Below, piece after piece: positions 10,769-23,194 of a stretch of 64,000 nucleotides of DNA. The translations under genes were made by a program, and so were the position numbers. The notes under the pieces are model-generated. The model saw only the letters and a list, made by a program, of their open reading frames with translations. It ran no database searches and had not been told where the DNA came from. Positions within the stretch are counted from its first letter, which is position 1, and every line of letters begins with the position of its first letter. This DNA comes from Timema cristinae (taxonomy: Eukaryota > Arthropoda > Insecta > Phasmatodea > Timematidae): assembly GCA_039000515.1 (NCBI GenBank), contig JBCFYV010000012.1:28907305-28971304 (forward strand), in the 5' to 3' direction.

Positions 10769-13158
10769 GTGTCACCACATATTAAATATTTATCAAGAAA
10801 TCAATTTCTTGCACAATACTTATCATTTCCTGAAAAATCCAAGTTTCATTTTTTGTTTAGGCAAATTTTCTCTAAACCAAATTATGATATTTTTAAAGAT
10901 TTGTAATTTGAGAGAGAATGCTAAATTTGGATTTGATATGTCTATTCAAAATATGAAAATATGTTTATCTTGTCAATATGAAGTATGTAGTGCCTAAATA
11001 AAACAAACCAGGGCAAAAAAGTTGCCAATTGGCTGAATTCAATAAATATAAAATTAGAAAGTCCTTTACACTTACAAGAATTTGCAGTTTGTCTGCTTAG
11101 TGTTTATTTTACAAGGGATATGATCTTGAATCCTTAAGGATATTTGAGAGAATTTTTTGTCAAAACTCAAATCCGCAAAGAAATTCAAATGAAATTTGTT
11201 ATGGAGCTATAATACTGCTATTGGAGGTTCAAAACTATTCATAATATTATAGAATTAACATAACCAAGTCCCAGATCAATAGACAAACATTCAAAAATGT
11301 ATGAATGTTATTATAATGAATGGCCTATAAGAAAGAATGTTAAAATTTGTATTTTCTATTATTCTATAATTTTTATCTTTCCTTTATGTTCCTAATTTTT
11401 TCCAGGATTCAAATTAAAAGGCGAATTGAAGATTCAGATTTGTAAAAAGAATATTTTAAATCCATCTCTAATTTTTACCTTTTGTGAAGGCTATTATAAT
11501 ATTTTCCAACTTCTTTAAAAAATGAAAATAAACATTCAAATATCATTTAATATGGCAATGAAAGCAAATGTGGAATCTCAAATTTCTATATAATGAACCA
11601 GTTAATTTTCAAATATAATAACCAAATACAAGACAAACCCAAGTTTGTTTCGGGGGGAAAGAAAGAAATGCAAGTAAGTTTTATCATATAGAAGCAAAAT
11701 AGTATTTTAATAAAAGCAAAAGTATTGTGATAAATAAAAATGTTAGGTTAAAAAGATTTCATATAGTAAAACGTCCCTAAATTGAATTTAAAAAGATATT
11801 GTCCCTAGTGAATTGTTCCAAATGAAAATTGAACCTTTGGTCATGAGATTTAGCACCCATGACTAATTTTACTTAATAGGATAACATTATATTTTGGTCG
11901 TGGTGGCAGCGTGGCAAGTGAAATGTTTTGTTATTCTTCATTTCAAAAGTCAGTGTGTATGTCCGCCCTTCAAAGGCATACATTTTAAATTGGAATTAGG
12001 TATATAGCCTTAAAAAAAAGATAGTTTTTTTAATAAAGGGCGAAAATAGAAAACGGTTTCTTTTTTGAATTGCCGCAAACTATTTTGATTAAAATTTCTA
12101 TCTAGACGCCATTTAACATTACAAACAAAATGATACCCTTTGATGCAATTTACTTGTTTTGATTATAATCTATATAAATATTTTTACACATAAAGTTTAA
12201 TTATAGCTCATATCTATGTCACTGCATACTTACAGTTGAAGTCAACTTTTATAAGCATAAAAAGTTCAGTTAAAATTAATCAGTAAAGGCCACTCCAGAA
12301 AAAAGTTTTAGTGAAATAGAAATATAGAAAATAATGTACTTCAATGATGATTTAATCATAAGAATGAAATAAAACCACACAACATGCAAGGCAAAAAGGT
12401 TAGCAACTGAAGAAAGTCAGGCATGCAGATATCTACTGTAAGCATTCAAAGATGGCAAGGTATAATAATAATAACAACGAAAGTGATATGCATTTAATAC
12501 AGGATAGTTACATTGTACACTGTATGTGTGTGGTACTAAGACAATGAGCTGCGCTGCCACTACTGATAAAATTGAATTTGATGGAGTAATGCCACTGGCG
12601 TTTAAAGAATATGAAATGTACTTATTTGGGAAATATATGCAGTCATTATACAACTCGATGTTTCAGGGAGGAGGATATAATGTGTGTTTGAATAAGCGCT
12701 TTTAGTTATTTAGTTCCTTTTCCTTCTTAAATACCAAATTATTTAAAGATCATACCTTAATTACTCAAATTCAGAAATATTCAAATTTTGTATTAGTTTT
12801 GTGTGTGTGTGTGTGTGTGTGAAATATCCTTGGGTTTTCCAGAGAAACGCAATCTGTGTTTTCCCAATTTACCGGGAGCATGATAAACCTTCTTTGTATA
12901 ATATGTGGATGCATGGTTAACAATGATGATTAGAAATACTGGTTAGTGTTTTAGTTTAGTTATTTTATATAAAATACTGATCTCCAAGCATTTTAACTAG
13001 GGAAAGAAAGGGGAAAACTTGCCTTGTATTCAGGTGAATATGATACTAGTTTTACTGACCAAACTTGTATAAAAGCGAACCAGTTCTTTACTAGTCTATG
13101 TATATTGTTTTCAAATGATTGCAACAGCAAGACTAAAATTACTATACATTTTTCGTAC
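10769..13158. other. MARF1 intron, mostly unassigned AT-rich sequence
   Basis: No gene recognised. The end of a TCGAATC-family MITE (CCATCTCTA, ending 11470) is visible, with decayed GATTC-type motifs just inside it, but no left end could be placed. A TG dinucleotide run lies at about 12801-12820. Confidence 0.45.
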
Positions 13159-13314
13159 CTTGACAACTTCAGGGATGGCCTCAAACAGTTCAATTAGCTT
13201 GGTGAAGCCAAAGTCAGAAACGCGGCACTGATGGCCAAAATGATGGTGGTAGGCTGGGATAAATTTACTAAAAAGCATGCTGCATTGTGGTGCATGGCGC
13301 ATCAATTCCACAAC
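13159..13314 (-). CDS. MARF1: MARF1 exon, fifth LOTUS domain (YHHHFG repeat)
   Basis: 156 bp, phase 0 in and out. The acceptor is TTTCAG before 13314 and the donor GTACG is at 13158. It encodes 52 residues starting [20 protein letters not shown], then [20 protein letters not shown], then [12 protein letters not shown]. The Y-HHHFG-QC pattern is diagnostic of the duplicated MARF1 LOTUS domains. It joins in frame to 17639 upstream and 8941 downstream, giving TKQFSGE-VVELM and EVVK-IEDAS. Confidence 0.93.
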
Positions 13315-13529
13315 CTGAAATATTTCCAGGAAATACTCCAAATTTCTTCTTTAAGCTATAGTTACAGGAATTATGTGGTGGTATTTTAACTCAATTCAAG
13401 TTTGACTAGAGGCCAGTGAATAAAGGCAATACTTGTCACTTTGTAATTCCCCTTTACTGATGTCAATTTATTTAGTTTATGTAATTTATAAGGTATATTT
13501 GAAAAAAGACAAAAGCATTAATTAGCTTA

Positions 13530-13720
13530 AAGTAATAAAAAGAATAAGACAAAACAAGCTAGATTGTAGCAACAAAAAGAATAAGACAAAAACAAACTAG
13601 CTTGTAGTATTGGAAAGACTAAGAAAAAAAAACTTTTAACAATGAAAAGAATGAAATAAAAATAAACTTGCTTGTAGCAATGAAAAGAATACGACAAAAG
13701 CATAAACTAGCTTGTAGTGA
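13530..13720. repeat. Degenerate AT-rich tandem repeat
   Basis: About four diverged units of roughly 40-60 bp built from AAAGAATAAGACAAAA and ACTAGCTTGTAG, for example at 13539, 13577, 13640 and 13680. It lies within a MARF1 intron. Confidence 0.7.
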
Positions 13721-14060
13721 AGGTTGTTTATTCTTAGTGAAAATACATCCATCATGCTAAAATAACAAAAATAATACAGCATATTAGACTATAGCAAAAA
13801 GTCCAAGTGACACACTCAATAACCACTTATTTTTAAAATAACACTATGGTGAGTAGCAAATGATAAGATTAATATGGTGTTGAGATTATTTAAGAATAGT
13901 TAGTAAAAGAAGAAGCCTGGCTTAGTTTAGACATTCCTTGAGTAGCCCCGTTAGTTTCGAAAACTATCTGTATCACTATTTCGTCACCGCTCACACCACC
14001 AATAATCTCCCTCTTCTGACCCTTACCACTCTCTTCCCACCCGTGTATCTTGCACACATC

Positions 14061-15605
14061 TAGGAATGTGAAAAATGTATCGATACTTTACTAATATCAA
14101 TATTTTCCTTTCAATACTAGTATTTTTTAACTTGAAACATTTACTGATATTAGTATTCATACTTGATACTTTTACTAATATTAGTATTCACACACCGGTA
14201 TTGGATCGGTATTGAAAGAAAAAACTTTTTGGCTATCTTAACTAACATTTATTCCCAACATGAGTGAACTAGGGTGTAATGTGGAGGAAAAACAAATGAC
14301 ACGCTTTCTAGGGGTGTGCAAAAGCCATATTTTATATGTGAAGCGGAGCTTGAAACTTGCGAAGAAAAGTCGAAGTTTAAGTCTAAGTACTATATTAATA
14401 ATACATGCACACAGGCTTACTGATAAGCTAAGTAAATTATCAATGAAGTTTTAATATTTATTTACATTATGGAGTTGATAACATTATTTTGCAAATTTTA
14501 CAAATGCATGTATTTTTATCTGCATCTCTATGATAATAATTATAAATTAAAATCTGATTTCATTTCCCACTTTCCATATCAGACATTTTGAATAGTAAAG
14601 AAAAAGTGAAGAAGCTATGATAAGCTTCTGTGACAAAATGCACTTGTAAATTTGTCACAGATAATCCAAAGAGATATAATATTATGCATTAAACATTAGA
14701 CGAGAGCTGGGATGATATCACAACTAAAGCGATTTCTTTGCTTCATACCAGTGACCTTGGTGTTATTTCTTTATATGTATTTTTATTTTTTTAAATTATG
14801 TTGGCGATAGTGAATATAATATATTAACATTTATTAACCGCTTTTGATCCATGCTTATGTTATAGAAGATACATTACTAGTCAATGTTAAAATTCCGTTT
14901 ACTAACGGTTTTAAATGATCAAATATTGAAATATGTAATATTTATTAAGATAAAATTATATTGTTTGATAATTTATCAAAATGTTATCCTTCCTTCAAAA
15001 CTTTTCAAATATGTGAAGGTTATTTTAGAAGTTGAAACCAAAGGAGATTTGACTTTAGACTAAGACTTTTCGAAGCTTTGCACACCACTGACGATTTCTT
15101 AATTCTCACTCATTTTCTGCAACTCTAGCATTCATTCTCTTTTAGATCTTCATAGTTCATTACTGTTCTTTCATCTTTGATTATCAACACATCCTGATAC
15201 CCGACCGAGCAATGGGGTGAATGGCGACCAATCAACTACCCCTTACTTTATCAATGAGCACACTCACATAAACTAAACAGAAGAAACTTTTGAAGAACTA
15301 TACTAAGGGTGCTCCAGGCAGACGAAGAAAAGTTTGTGTGTTGTTTAAGCAGATGAAGCAAGGCATCCATTCTTCTATTGTTTGTCAATAATTAATAATA
15401 TATCTTGAGAGAATATATAAACAATTAATGTAGTTAAAAAGGGCACCTTTCAGAAGTGAACTATGCAAGTTTCTTAATAATATGAAGGGGAAAAGCCACT
15501 TAAAAATAAATAAAAATAAATCGATACCGATGCTTACTGTTAACGATACTTTTCTTTTGATATTAGTACAGCATTGACATTTTTCTTTCGATACCACATC
15601 CTTTA
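14061..15605. mobile_element. Outer hAT-like MITE interrupted by another
   Basis: The left end TAGGAATGTG and right end (reverse complement) TAAAGGATGTG are imperfectly inverted. Both are followed by TATCGATAC/TATCGAAAG and by an ACTAATATCAA motif. Without the nested insertion at 14309-15090 the element is about 0.75 kb. A target duplication is not clear. The terminal pattern suggests hAT but is weaker than for the inner element. Confidence 0.5.
14309..15090. mobile_element. hAT-type MITE nested in another MITE
   Basis: Terminal inverted repeats TAGGGGTGTGCAAAAGC and (reverse complement of the right end) CAGTGGTGTGCAAAGC are flanked by ACGCTTTC (14301-14308) and ACGATTTC (15091-15098). These match at seven of eight bases. 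Both ends fit YARNG. Just inside each end are GAAGCTT-like and AAGTCTAAGT/ACTTAGACTT motifs in inverted order. The 782 bp contain no coding sequence; the body is very AT-rich. Confidence 0.85.
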
Positions 15606-16410
15606 GCACAACTTTATTTCCATGAGGTTGCAATCCTTCGCAAAGTTGTTAAAGTTGCTTATTTACAACTGCCCCCTTTACCCATTTCATTGGTAAAAAT
15701 GTTTGGTGGAAAATACCCCCACCCTTCTTTCAAATTCTTGCTCATTTTTGCTGGTCTTGTCACTGTCCCAAATATTCATGCAGCTCTTTATATCAAAACA
15801 ATCATTTGATGAATTATGGTTATCAGTTCTTAATACACAAATTAATGCATATATATTTAGTTTCACCCTTAATTAGGGCTGAGACCTTTTGCCGATCACC
15901 AATGCCGAGCATTTGGTTTATTTTCTTTAAAATATTACAAAGGTATTATACACACAAATTTTTGAATATAAACAATTTTATGTTTATTAGATTCTTAGTA
16001 AAACTATTACCAAACATAACAAGTCCTTCGCTGTCGCCAAGTATTGTAATAATAAGGACAGTGTTGTAATCTACCCGGCTTAAAACTGACGAGTCTTCAC
16101 TACCTGACTTTTATCCTACATAGTTAAAAGGATAAGTGAAGCTAATTGGGTCAAAATTCTGACTATTGGATTGGTAATTGGCATATACTCAGCCCTACCT
16201 TTACTGTAATCAACTAAGTCCTGAATCTATTAGAATTCAACTTTTGCCCAAAATTGATTGAAAATCACTTGAAATTTAGCATTCCAGAAATTTGTCTTAT
16301 TTGATAATTTATCATAAATTTCATTTCTAAAGCTTCCAAAAATGCTTCTTTAGGATTACTGTTCAATTTTTCTTTACGTGATTAATCAAACCAAGAACAT
16401 AAGTATATAT

Positions 16411-16534
16411 AATCCATTCACGGTAGGAATTACTCTCTGAAAGGTCTTTTTTCCTACCAATATCCTACTATATAATAGATTTCTGGTAGGGAAAAAGGCC
16501 TTTCAGAAAACAATTCCTACTGTGAACAGACTTT
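16411..16534. mobile_element. Short palindromic MITE, copy 1
   Basis: A 124-bp palindrome: arms TCCATTCACGGTAGGAATT and (reverse complement) GTCTGTTCACAGTAGGAATT, with inner arms CTGAAAGG...CCTTTCAG and TCCTACTATATAATAG in the centre. A second copy at 41851-41973 is about 93% identical by eye. It is in a MARF1 intron. Target duplication unclear. Confidence 0.85.
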
Positions 16535-17638
16535 AAGCACTATTTTTATTCCCTCCATTGTGGCAACATCGAGTTTTTAAGTTTTCAAATAGCAGAACTC
16601 CTATGAAAATCAGACTGAAGTAATCAGTTTATAATCTATTTATTAACTAAATACAATATTTGACTAACCTTGGATTTTAAGATTACAATCTAGTCATAAT
16701 TTGTATGAAATAAAATGTGTCCAAGCATTTTTATAATTCTTTGTTCTTAAATGAATATGATAGAACTGTAGAAAATGAAGCCAAATAAAAGACCAACACA
16801 CCTTTTCTAACACTTAAATATTTCGATGCCAGATAGTAGACTGAACAGACTTGTTTGCTTACAGTTTTAGTGATTTTACTTGGTTGTACTTCATTTTCTG
16901 TAACTATTCCATCAAATATGGTTAAAATTTAAATAATTATATAATTACTATTCATTTAAATGTATGCATTATTGATTGAAAATTAAATAAAACACTGTAT
17001 TGTCAAAAGCTTTCAAACTTTGAGATTTTGTAGCATTCGTGTTACATTTCTTGAATCTTAATACCTAATAGAGTTTAGTTTGATTCAAAATATCATATCC
17101 AAATAGCTCAAAGATTTGAATTCAATGTAATTTAATTTTGAAATCAAACTGAGATGTTAAATTTTTGAATGATTTAACTTTTTAAAGAAATTAGCATAGC
17201 TCCATTATTTTACTTGATTAAATAAACTAGTTCATTATTTAAAAAAGACTAAGTCAACTTTTTTTCAAATGACTCAATCATAGTTCATATAATTCAGCCC
17301 ACAATTTGATTTCTATTTGACATCACTTAACTATCAAATATTTGATTTAGATTTAATTTGAAACATTTTAATTTCAATATAGAATCGAGATTAGATTCTA
17401 CTGAGTAGGCAAAATTAAGAATTTATATGAAAATGAAAACTTGGATTTGAAAAGGCTTAAAAATGTATTTGGCTAGAAAACAAATATACATAATAAACTT
17501 TTCAGTGAAGAACCAAATAATAGAAGAACCAAGCTGACACATTCCTTATGTATTTTGATTCAAGATTAAATTTAAGTTTGGAGTCTAACAATTCACAAAT
17601 GCTTGGAGGAAAGTCTAAAAATGATACAAAATTCTTAC

Positions 17639-17962
17639 CTCTCCTGAAAATTGTTTAGTTTTCTCAATCTCTTCCAACGTTTGCTCTCGCTTCGGGATGG
17701 ATATTGCAACATCATTCTCCTGCTGAGAAACTACAACAGAATTTTCTGGCAGCTCTGACAGCAAATCCTCCATCTCACAGACACCATAGTCTACAATATC
17801 CCAGGGTTTATTCAGCACACGCTGGTAGACCTTGGGGAACTCTGTGAGCAACACATGCTTGGTGGCTTGAGATTTCAGAACTCTTAGAAGGTCAGAACAA
17901 AAACGGCGGACCTGCATGCGATGAGATAAGGTGACCACACGCTTGTTGCCTTCACCCATGAC
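17639..17962 (-). CDS. MARF1: MARF1 exon, fourth LOTUS domain
   Basis: 324 bp, phase 0 at both ends, with acceptor TTGTACAG before 17962 and donor GTAAG at 17638. It encodes 108 residues: VMGEGNKRVVTLSHRMQV, RRFCSDLLRVLKSQATKHV, then PWDIVDYGVCEMEDLLSEL, and SIPKREQTLEEIEKTKQF near the end. The PKREQT-EIE-TKQF linker between LOTUS repeats is shared with vertebrate MARF1. The start VMGEG continues directly from the STIVQ end of the exon at 25997 across an 8-kb intron that carries several transposons. Confidence 0.95.
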
Positions 17963-18664
17963 CTGTACAATAATTACACACACACTTTCAATGTATGAGG
18001 ACTCTAGGGCCTTGGTCACTCCTGAGTGTATTTGGTGTTTATTTTAATAACTTTATTCAAATTAGAGATAGTATTTGTTTGATTGGTTATATTTTAGCAA
18101 AAAAATATTAATTCAAATGTATTAATAATTCAAGAAGTTATCTAATTCAGGGTATACTAGAAATAAAAAACAGTTGAGATATATTCCATAAAAAAAATCT
18201 TGGGCTAAGCAAATAAAAATATTTTAGATTTGTATGCCTTCGTCCAGCTTTTACATTTTGTGAACAATGAAAATATCATTGCAAATATGATAACTTACTC
18301 AGGAATTAACCCCAAAACCCCAACATTTTCAATGCTAAAGGAAAGCCTAAATTTCACCAATGAGAGTTTTATGCCAAGCCAGTAATAAAAACTAGACACT
18401 ATCAACCAACATAAATTGTAAGACTTTATTCAGAGTAACATGATAAAAATAACCGTTATAAACCAGGGATAAGCTTTCAAACCTCATCTTATAAGATTTT
18501 TAGAAAATATCAATTTCCATTACATTTTCATTTTATATTTCCAATTTTAAATTGGAATTTATTTTAGAGCTCTTATTCTTGCCCAATATAATTATAAAAC
18601 AACTTTAACAATCAAAGTCATAGCAATTAATTTACTATTTAAATAAATGTATGAATATTCTACA

Positions 18665-19067
18665 TAGAGTTGGGTAGACTCCACCAAACCTATTTTATGA
18701 ATCTCGAATCTGAATATCCAAATTACCTTGGAATCTGAATTCAAATCTTGCAAGAAATTATGAGAATAAGAGGAAATATATATATATAATATAGTAATAG
18801 AAAATCCAACTAGTAACTAGGTTCTAACATTCTTTATTATAATCCAGTCATTTATAAACATACAGTTAAGTGTTCAATTACTGATCTAGGGTATGGTTAA
18901 GTTAATCCTATAGTAATTATGTTGATTCTGAGCAACCTAAAAGCAGTATTATAGCTCTAAACCTATTTCACTTTATTTATTTTTTGATGATTTTAGTATA
19001 TTGATCCAAAATTTTCTCAAATTTTCGAATCTTGAATCTTCTTAATCATTTGAGGGGTCCATCCCTA
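18665..19067. mobile_element. hAT-type MITE (TCGAATC family)
   Basis: Ends TAGAGTTGGG and (reverse complement) TAGGGATGGACC, with GAATCTCGAATC and GAATCTTGAATC just inside. It is flanked by ATTCTACA (18657-18664) and GTTCTATA (19068-19075), six of eight matching, consistent with a decayed 8-bp target duplication. AT-rich, non-coding, in a MARF1 intron. Confidence 0.65.
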
Positions 19068-19242
19068 GTTCTATAGCTACTTAATTTAATAACAAAGGGC
19101 TGTGAAATGGAAGTTTTTGAAAAATATAAGATAAGTTTTCATTGAGTTTTATGTTATTTGGTGTGCTGATTTCAAAAATGACCTCCATTGTTATCCATCG
19201 TGTCAGGATTTTTTTTGTAAAATTGATATTTTTGCTAAAATC

Positions 19243-19369
19243 CTATCTGGCAACAGTGGTTTTATCCATTTAAATCTATGTAAAATAATCAATTCTTGGT
19301 GAGGCAGATTGATTTTTCAGCAATCAATTTTTATAGGTTTAAATGGATGAAAACTACTGTTGCCAGATC
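19243..19369. mobile_element. Small fold-back repeat
   Basis: Two inverted arms of about 33 bp: ATCTGGCAACAGTGGTTTTA with TCCATTTAAATCTAT on the left, matched by TTTAAATGGATGAAAACTACTGTTGCCAGAT-type sequence on the right, around a loop of about 60 bp. It ends about 300 bp before the degraded gene at 19670, and a link between the two is possible but not shown. Confidence 0.65.
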
Positions 19370-19669
19370 GCACGAGCTGCTTCTGGTCAAGAAACAAAAA
19401 GTTTCCTTGAATTTAAACTTTTTACATCAAATTATGGTGCAGTTTCTTGAAGAAAATCACCAACATACTATTTTAATTTGTCTTTATTAAGGTAACTTAC
19501 ATAAAATAGACGATTGACCAAAAGGAGCAAATATTATGTATGTGTACATGAAAGTTTGAAACAAATTTTAAACTGAGAAATTTTTTTTTTTATATTTAAG
19601 TATGTACTCTTTTTCCTTTGAAACTTCTTTATGTTCAATCTCAGGGCTATCTCGTGTTAACAACAATAG

Positions 19670-21290
19670 TCGGCGAGCATGTTCTTGTCTCATCTTCCTT
19701 GATATTTGCGCTCCATATCTTTGATGTCTTGGTGGAACCTTTCACCCTGTTCTTCGCTGACTGATCCTGAATTTTCAGGGAAAAAGTCTACATATGATTG
19801 AAGGAAATATATTTTGACACTCATGGAGCAACCCAACGCTTGAAATTTGTCCAGCATACTCATAACAATTACTTTATAGTCAGGATCCTTGACCTTACCC
19901 AGAAATTTACTGACGACATCTATGAAGGCAACCCAAGCTTCTTTTTCCTTTGTCATGCTAGTCTCAAATTCTTTATCCTTCATAAGCTTGCTGATATCTG
20001 GACCAACAAAGATTCCCTCATTCAGTTGGCTTCGAATAGACATGGAAACTTTTTGCACAGGTATTTGAAACAATTGCCATATTTTGGAATAACCTTGACA
20101 AACTGCTTCATTACACCTAATTGTATATGCAGAGGGGGTAACAATACTTTTTTTGGATTAAATAAGCTGTTCCGAATCACATTCTTGGTGCCTGGTTCAA
20201 GATTTTGTATTTCGGCCATTCTTTTTTGACCCAATGTTAAATCTTATCATGACTGTCCCACTCACAAATAAAACATGGGAACTTTGTATATCCACCTTGT
20301 TGACCAAGAAGCATGAAGATAACTTTCAAATCACCGCAAATGGTCCAACCGTGGTCAGCATATTTTATTTTGTTTTGGACGAGAGCCAGGTTTTCGTAGC
20401 GTTCTTTAAAATGCACCGAGTGTCCAACTGGTACAGATGCATACTGGCTTCCGTGATGAAGGACAGCTTTAAGGCTCCTTTTTGATGAATCTATAAACAG
20501 CCTCCATTCATCTTTATCATATGTGATATTAAATTTGCTCATCAATCCAGGAACATCAGAACAATAGAACAGGTTCTCCTCTTCCTCAAAGTACTTAACA
20601 AATTCCTTGTCTCAATTCCTGTACCAATAAAAAGAGGTTCCTTTGGCCAATAAGTTTTTTATCTTTCAATCTGGAGCCCAACAATTCAGCTGCCTCTTTC
20701 GAAAGGCCGAGATCTCTAGTCAGATCATTAAGTTCAACCTGAGAGAAGAGCTGAGGTGAATCGCCTCCAGAGGGCTTATATTCGGTATCGGAGCCTTGAA
20801 CTTCTGGATGTTCCGAGTCTGAAGACTCTGAAGTAGGAGGCAAAGGCACTGGCACATCAAGTCCATGAGGAACGGGACGTATGGCCAATGGAATGTTATA
20901 AGGATAAGAGATTATCTTGATTTTTGCGGTTATACCCATGGACGTGGCAGGAACAAAAGTAACAATCATTAGAGTGGTTTTTCGGCTCCCTCCATGTCAT
21001 AGGAATTCCAAATCGTAAAGCAGTCTTCTTTCCTTTGAGCCATAAGTGTAGATCATTGAGACACTGCACACAAACTTTATGAGGAGCTTACGATTTGTCC
21101 TTGGCTCAGAGTTTCATGCCAAAATATGCAAGATAAAGTGGTCTTACATAGTCTGTAATGTTCCTCATGCAATTTTTAATAACATTATACTCGCCACATA
21201 AATAACAACAAAAGTCATCTGGCCAATTTTCACAACGTCTCGAACTCTAAGCCATGTTTCACAAAACGCACAGAGAAAAGCAACTGTTAA
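19670..21290 (-). pseudogene. Degraded multi-copy transposon-like gene of unknown class
   Basis: From right to left the frames give CQNWPDDFCCYLCGEY near 21230, then YVRPLYLAYFG, TWREPKNHSNDCYFC near 20970-21000, AIRPVPHGLDVPVPLPP (about 20860), LTRDLGLSKEAAELLGSRL (about 20680), EWRLFIDSSKRSLKAVL (about 20480), WTICGDLKVIFMLLGQQGGY, KFPCFICEWDS, FPENSGSVSEEQGERFHQDI and DMERKYQGR near 19690. I know this order of segments from predicted proteins that are highly repeated in arthropod and cnidarian genomes, but I cannot name the superfamily. Cys pairs at the N-terminus suggest zinc binding. Several frameshifts (around 20230, 20620, 20980) and stops show it is dead. It lies in a MARF1 intron on the same strand as the host gene. 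Confidence 0.7.
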
Positions 21291-22210
21291 AATTGTTTCT
21301 GTGATGAAGTTTCCACTTGTCACTGTATCAGTGCACGCACGACACTACGTGTTAAAGAAAAATTGAGACAAACTTAAAAATTGCCACATCTTTTATCTTA
21401 CTACGAACACGGTAAGTACATGATTTTCTGGGTTAAAGAGAGATAAACTTAGTCCCTCATGAGGACATCTCTTTTATATCTTTTCTGATGAGTCCAGAAA
21501 AGTCAAGAGAATTCAGTCTTAAGAAAGATAACATGTTCAGGATCAATCTAGATAAAGCTCGAAAATATAGGTGAGTACCAATTACGCTCTCTTAGCAAGT
21601 GTTCCTGCGAGGTCAGTAAACCAAGATAAAGAATTGATATTATAAGAATTCACGTGATGCTATTGGTAGAGAGAGGTTGCGACGGGGAGGTGTCACAGAG
21701 GGGTATTCTGTAGGTTTCACCACAGTAAAATGATGGTCAGGCAGGGAGGGAAGAAATTCAAAGCCGATTTTTTTTTATGGTAAATGTTCATAAAAATCCT
21801 AGTTGAATTGAATTTTTCAAGAAAACGTGATGTGATAGAAATCTCATTTTTTTTTAATCAGCACCATGGCTTGTATCCTTTTCATCACAAGCCTGTGTAA
21901 TTAATGCATTGAAGTAAGTATTATATGATTACCATGTTTTATAAAATTAAAATTCAGATGTATATTACAAAATATTTTTAAAAAAGAATAAAAAAAATGC
22001 TTCGAAAATTAAAGTGTAGCAGGGTGTCTACCTAGTTATAATTTTGAAATTTCAGTATTTTCTTTTTAAGAAATATATATATATATATATGAAAGGTACT
22101 CAGAGACAAACAATCCCTATTTCAAAATCATAAAATTATAGAATGTTAGGGTAGGCCTCGGTCTGTCATAGAAGAATCAAGTGTATTGATGCATATATTC
22201 TAGTATACAT

Positions 22211-22514
22211 TAAGGATGGGACACTAAAACCTACAAGAAATATTCATAAATTCAAGACTCAAATCATAATTTTTTTTAAATATGTACTAAGTTTGAGTTA
22301 TTTTTTAAAGGTAAAACCTAACAACCACACCCCAAATCATTAATTTACCATTTAAATACAAACAAAATCAGAAGTGAAGGAAAAAATCCAAGTTATTGGG
22401 AAAGTTAAACACTTATGCTTAAAATATTTTCTAAAATTCAAATTTTAAGTAGGGATTTGAAAGCAAAATAAAGTTTCATTCAGATTTGAAAAAAGGAGAT
22501 TCAACTCATCTTTA
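22211..22514. mobile_element. Decayed hAT-like MITE, TCGAATC-related
   Basis: The left end TAAGGATGGG and right end (reverse complement) TAAAGATGAG are imperfect inverted repeats with AATTCA/GATTCA motifs inside. No convincing target duplication. It probably belongs to the family seen at 18665 and 52747 but is more diverged. Confidence 0.4.
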
Positions 22515-22542
22515 ATACACGTGCATACACGCATGTGCGCGC

Positions 22543-22564
22543 GCACACACACACACACACACAC
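22543..22564. repeat. AC dinucleotide microsatellite
   Basis: About eleven CA repeats preceded by GTGCGCGCG. It lies between a MITE end and a SINE. Confidence 0.95.
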
Positions 22565-22599
22565 GCACATACTACATTTTTCTAATAACCTAGACCACC

Positions 22600-22760
22600 A
22601 TCGACCTCGGTGGTTTTGGGATAAAGTGCTCGCCTCAGGACACAGTGTTAGTGGGTTTGAACCCAACAGAGGTCAAAGGCTTTTTCTTGAGCAAGAAAAA
22701 AAATCATAGCTCAACATCTTTGGAGGGGAAGTAAAGCCGTCAGTTCCATGTGTCATGTAA
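22600..22760 (+). repeat. tRNA-derived SINE
   Basis: The tRNA-like head has GGTGGTTTTGGGATAAAGTG and a B-box-like GGGTTTGAACCC. A body containing GGAGGGGAAGTAAAGCCGTC follows, a segment I associate with the conserved central part of several invertebrate SINEs. Related sequence may continue to about 22930 (AATTGGTAGGTCATTTCACC). Confidence 0.55.
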
Positions 22761-23194
22761 AAAAACCTTGGAAAGTATGTGAAAATACCTCTCCTGGTGA
22801 AATTGGTAGGTCATTTCACCTCACTCATAGAACTTTAGAAGTACAAGTAATCAGCCTTGGTGGCCCCCCTTCAAAGAATGATTACAGCCAGGGAGTTTAC
22901 TCTACCCCAAAAACTAACAACTGTCCCTAACACCCCTTGACAGTCGATACTTTTCACAGGTTATATTTTTGATAGTGAATTTTCATAATAAACATATAGT
23001 AATAAAGATACAAAATCTCCAATGAAATATAGTCAACAGTTATTATGTTGATAAAAATTACTTGGAAATAGGATAATTGCAGTTACCTAATATTATTAAG
23101 AATTAAGATAATAAACCCAAAAAAAATTTTTTTTTAGAACGTCAACAAAAGTTAAAATTCATTCAACCACAAAGCTTTCAATTTTTGCATTTCG

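Noticed and set aside
6354..11470. Single 5-kb element bounded by matching GTAAAAATTAGAGATGG ends at 6346 and 11478
   Set aside because: The interval contains a MARF1 exon and a complete hAT element, and 6354-6784 matches an independent 0.9-kb MITE, so the two ends belong to separate copies of one family.
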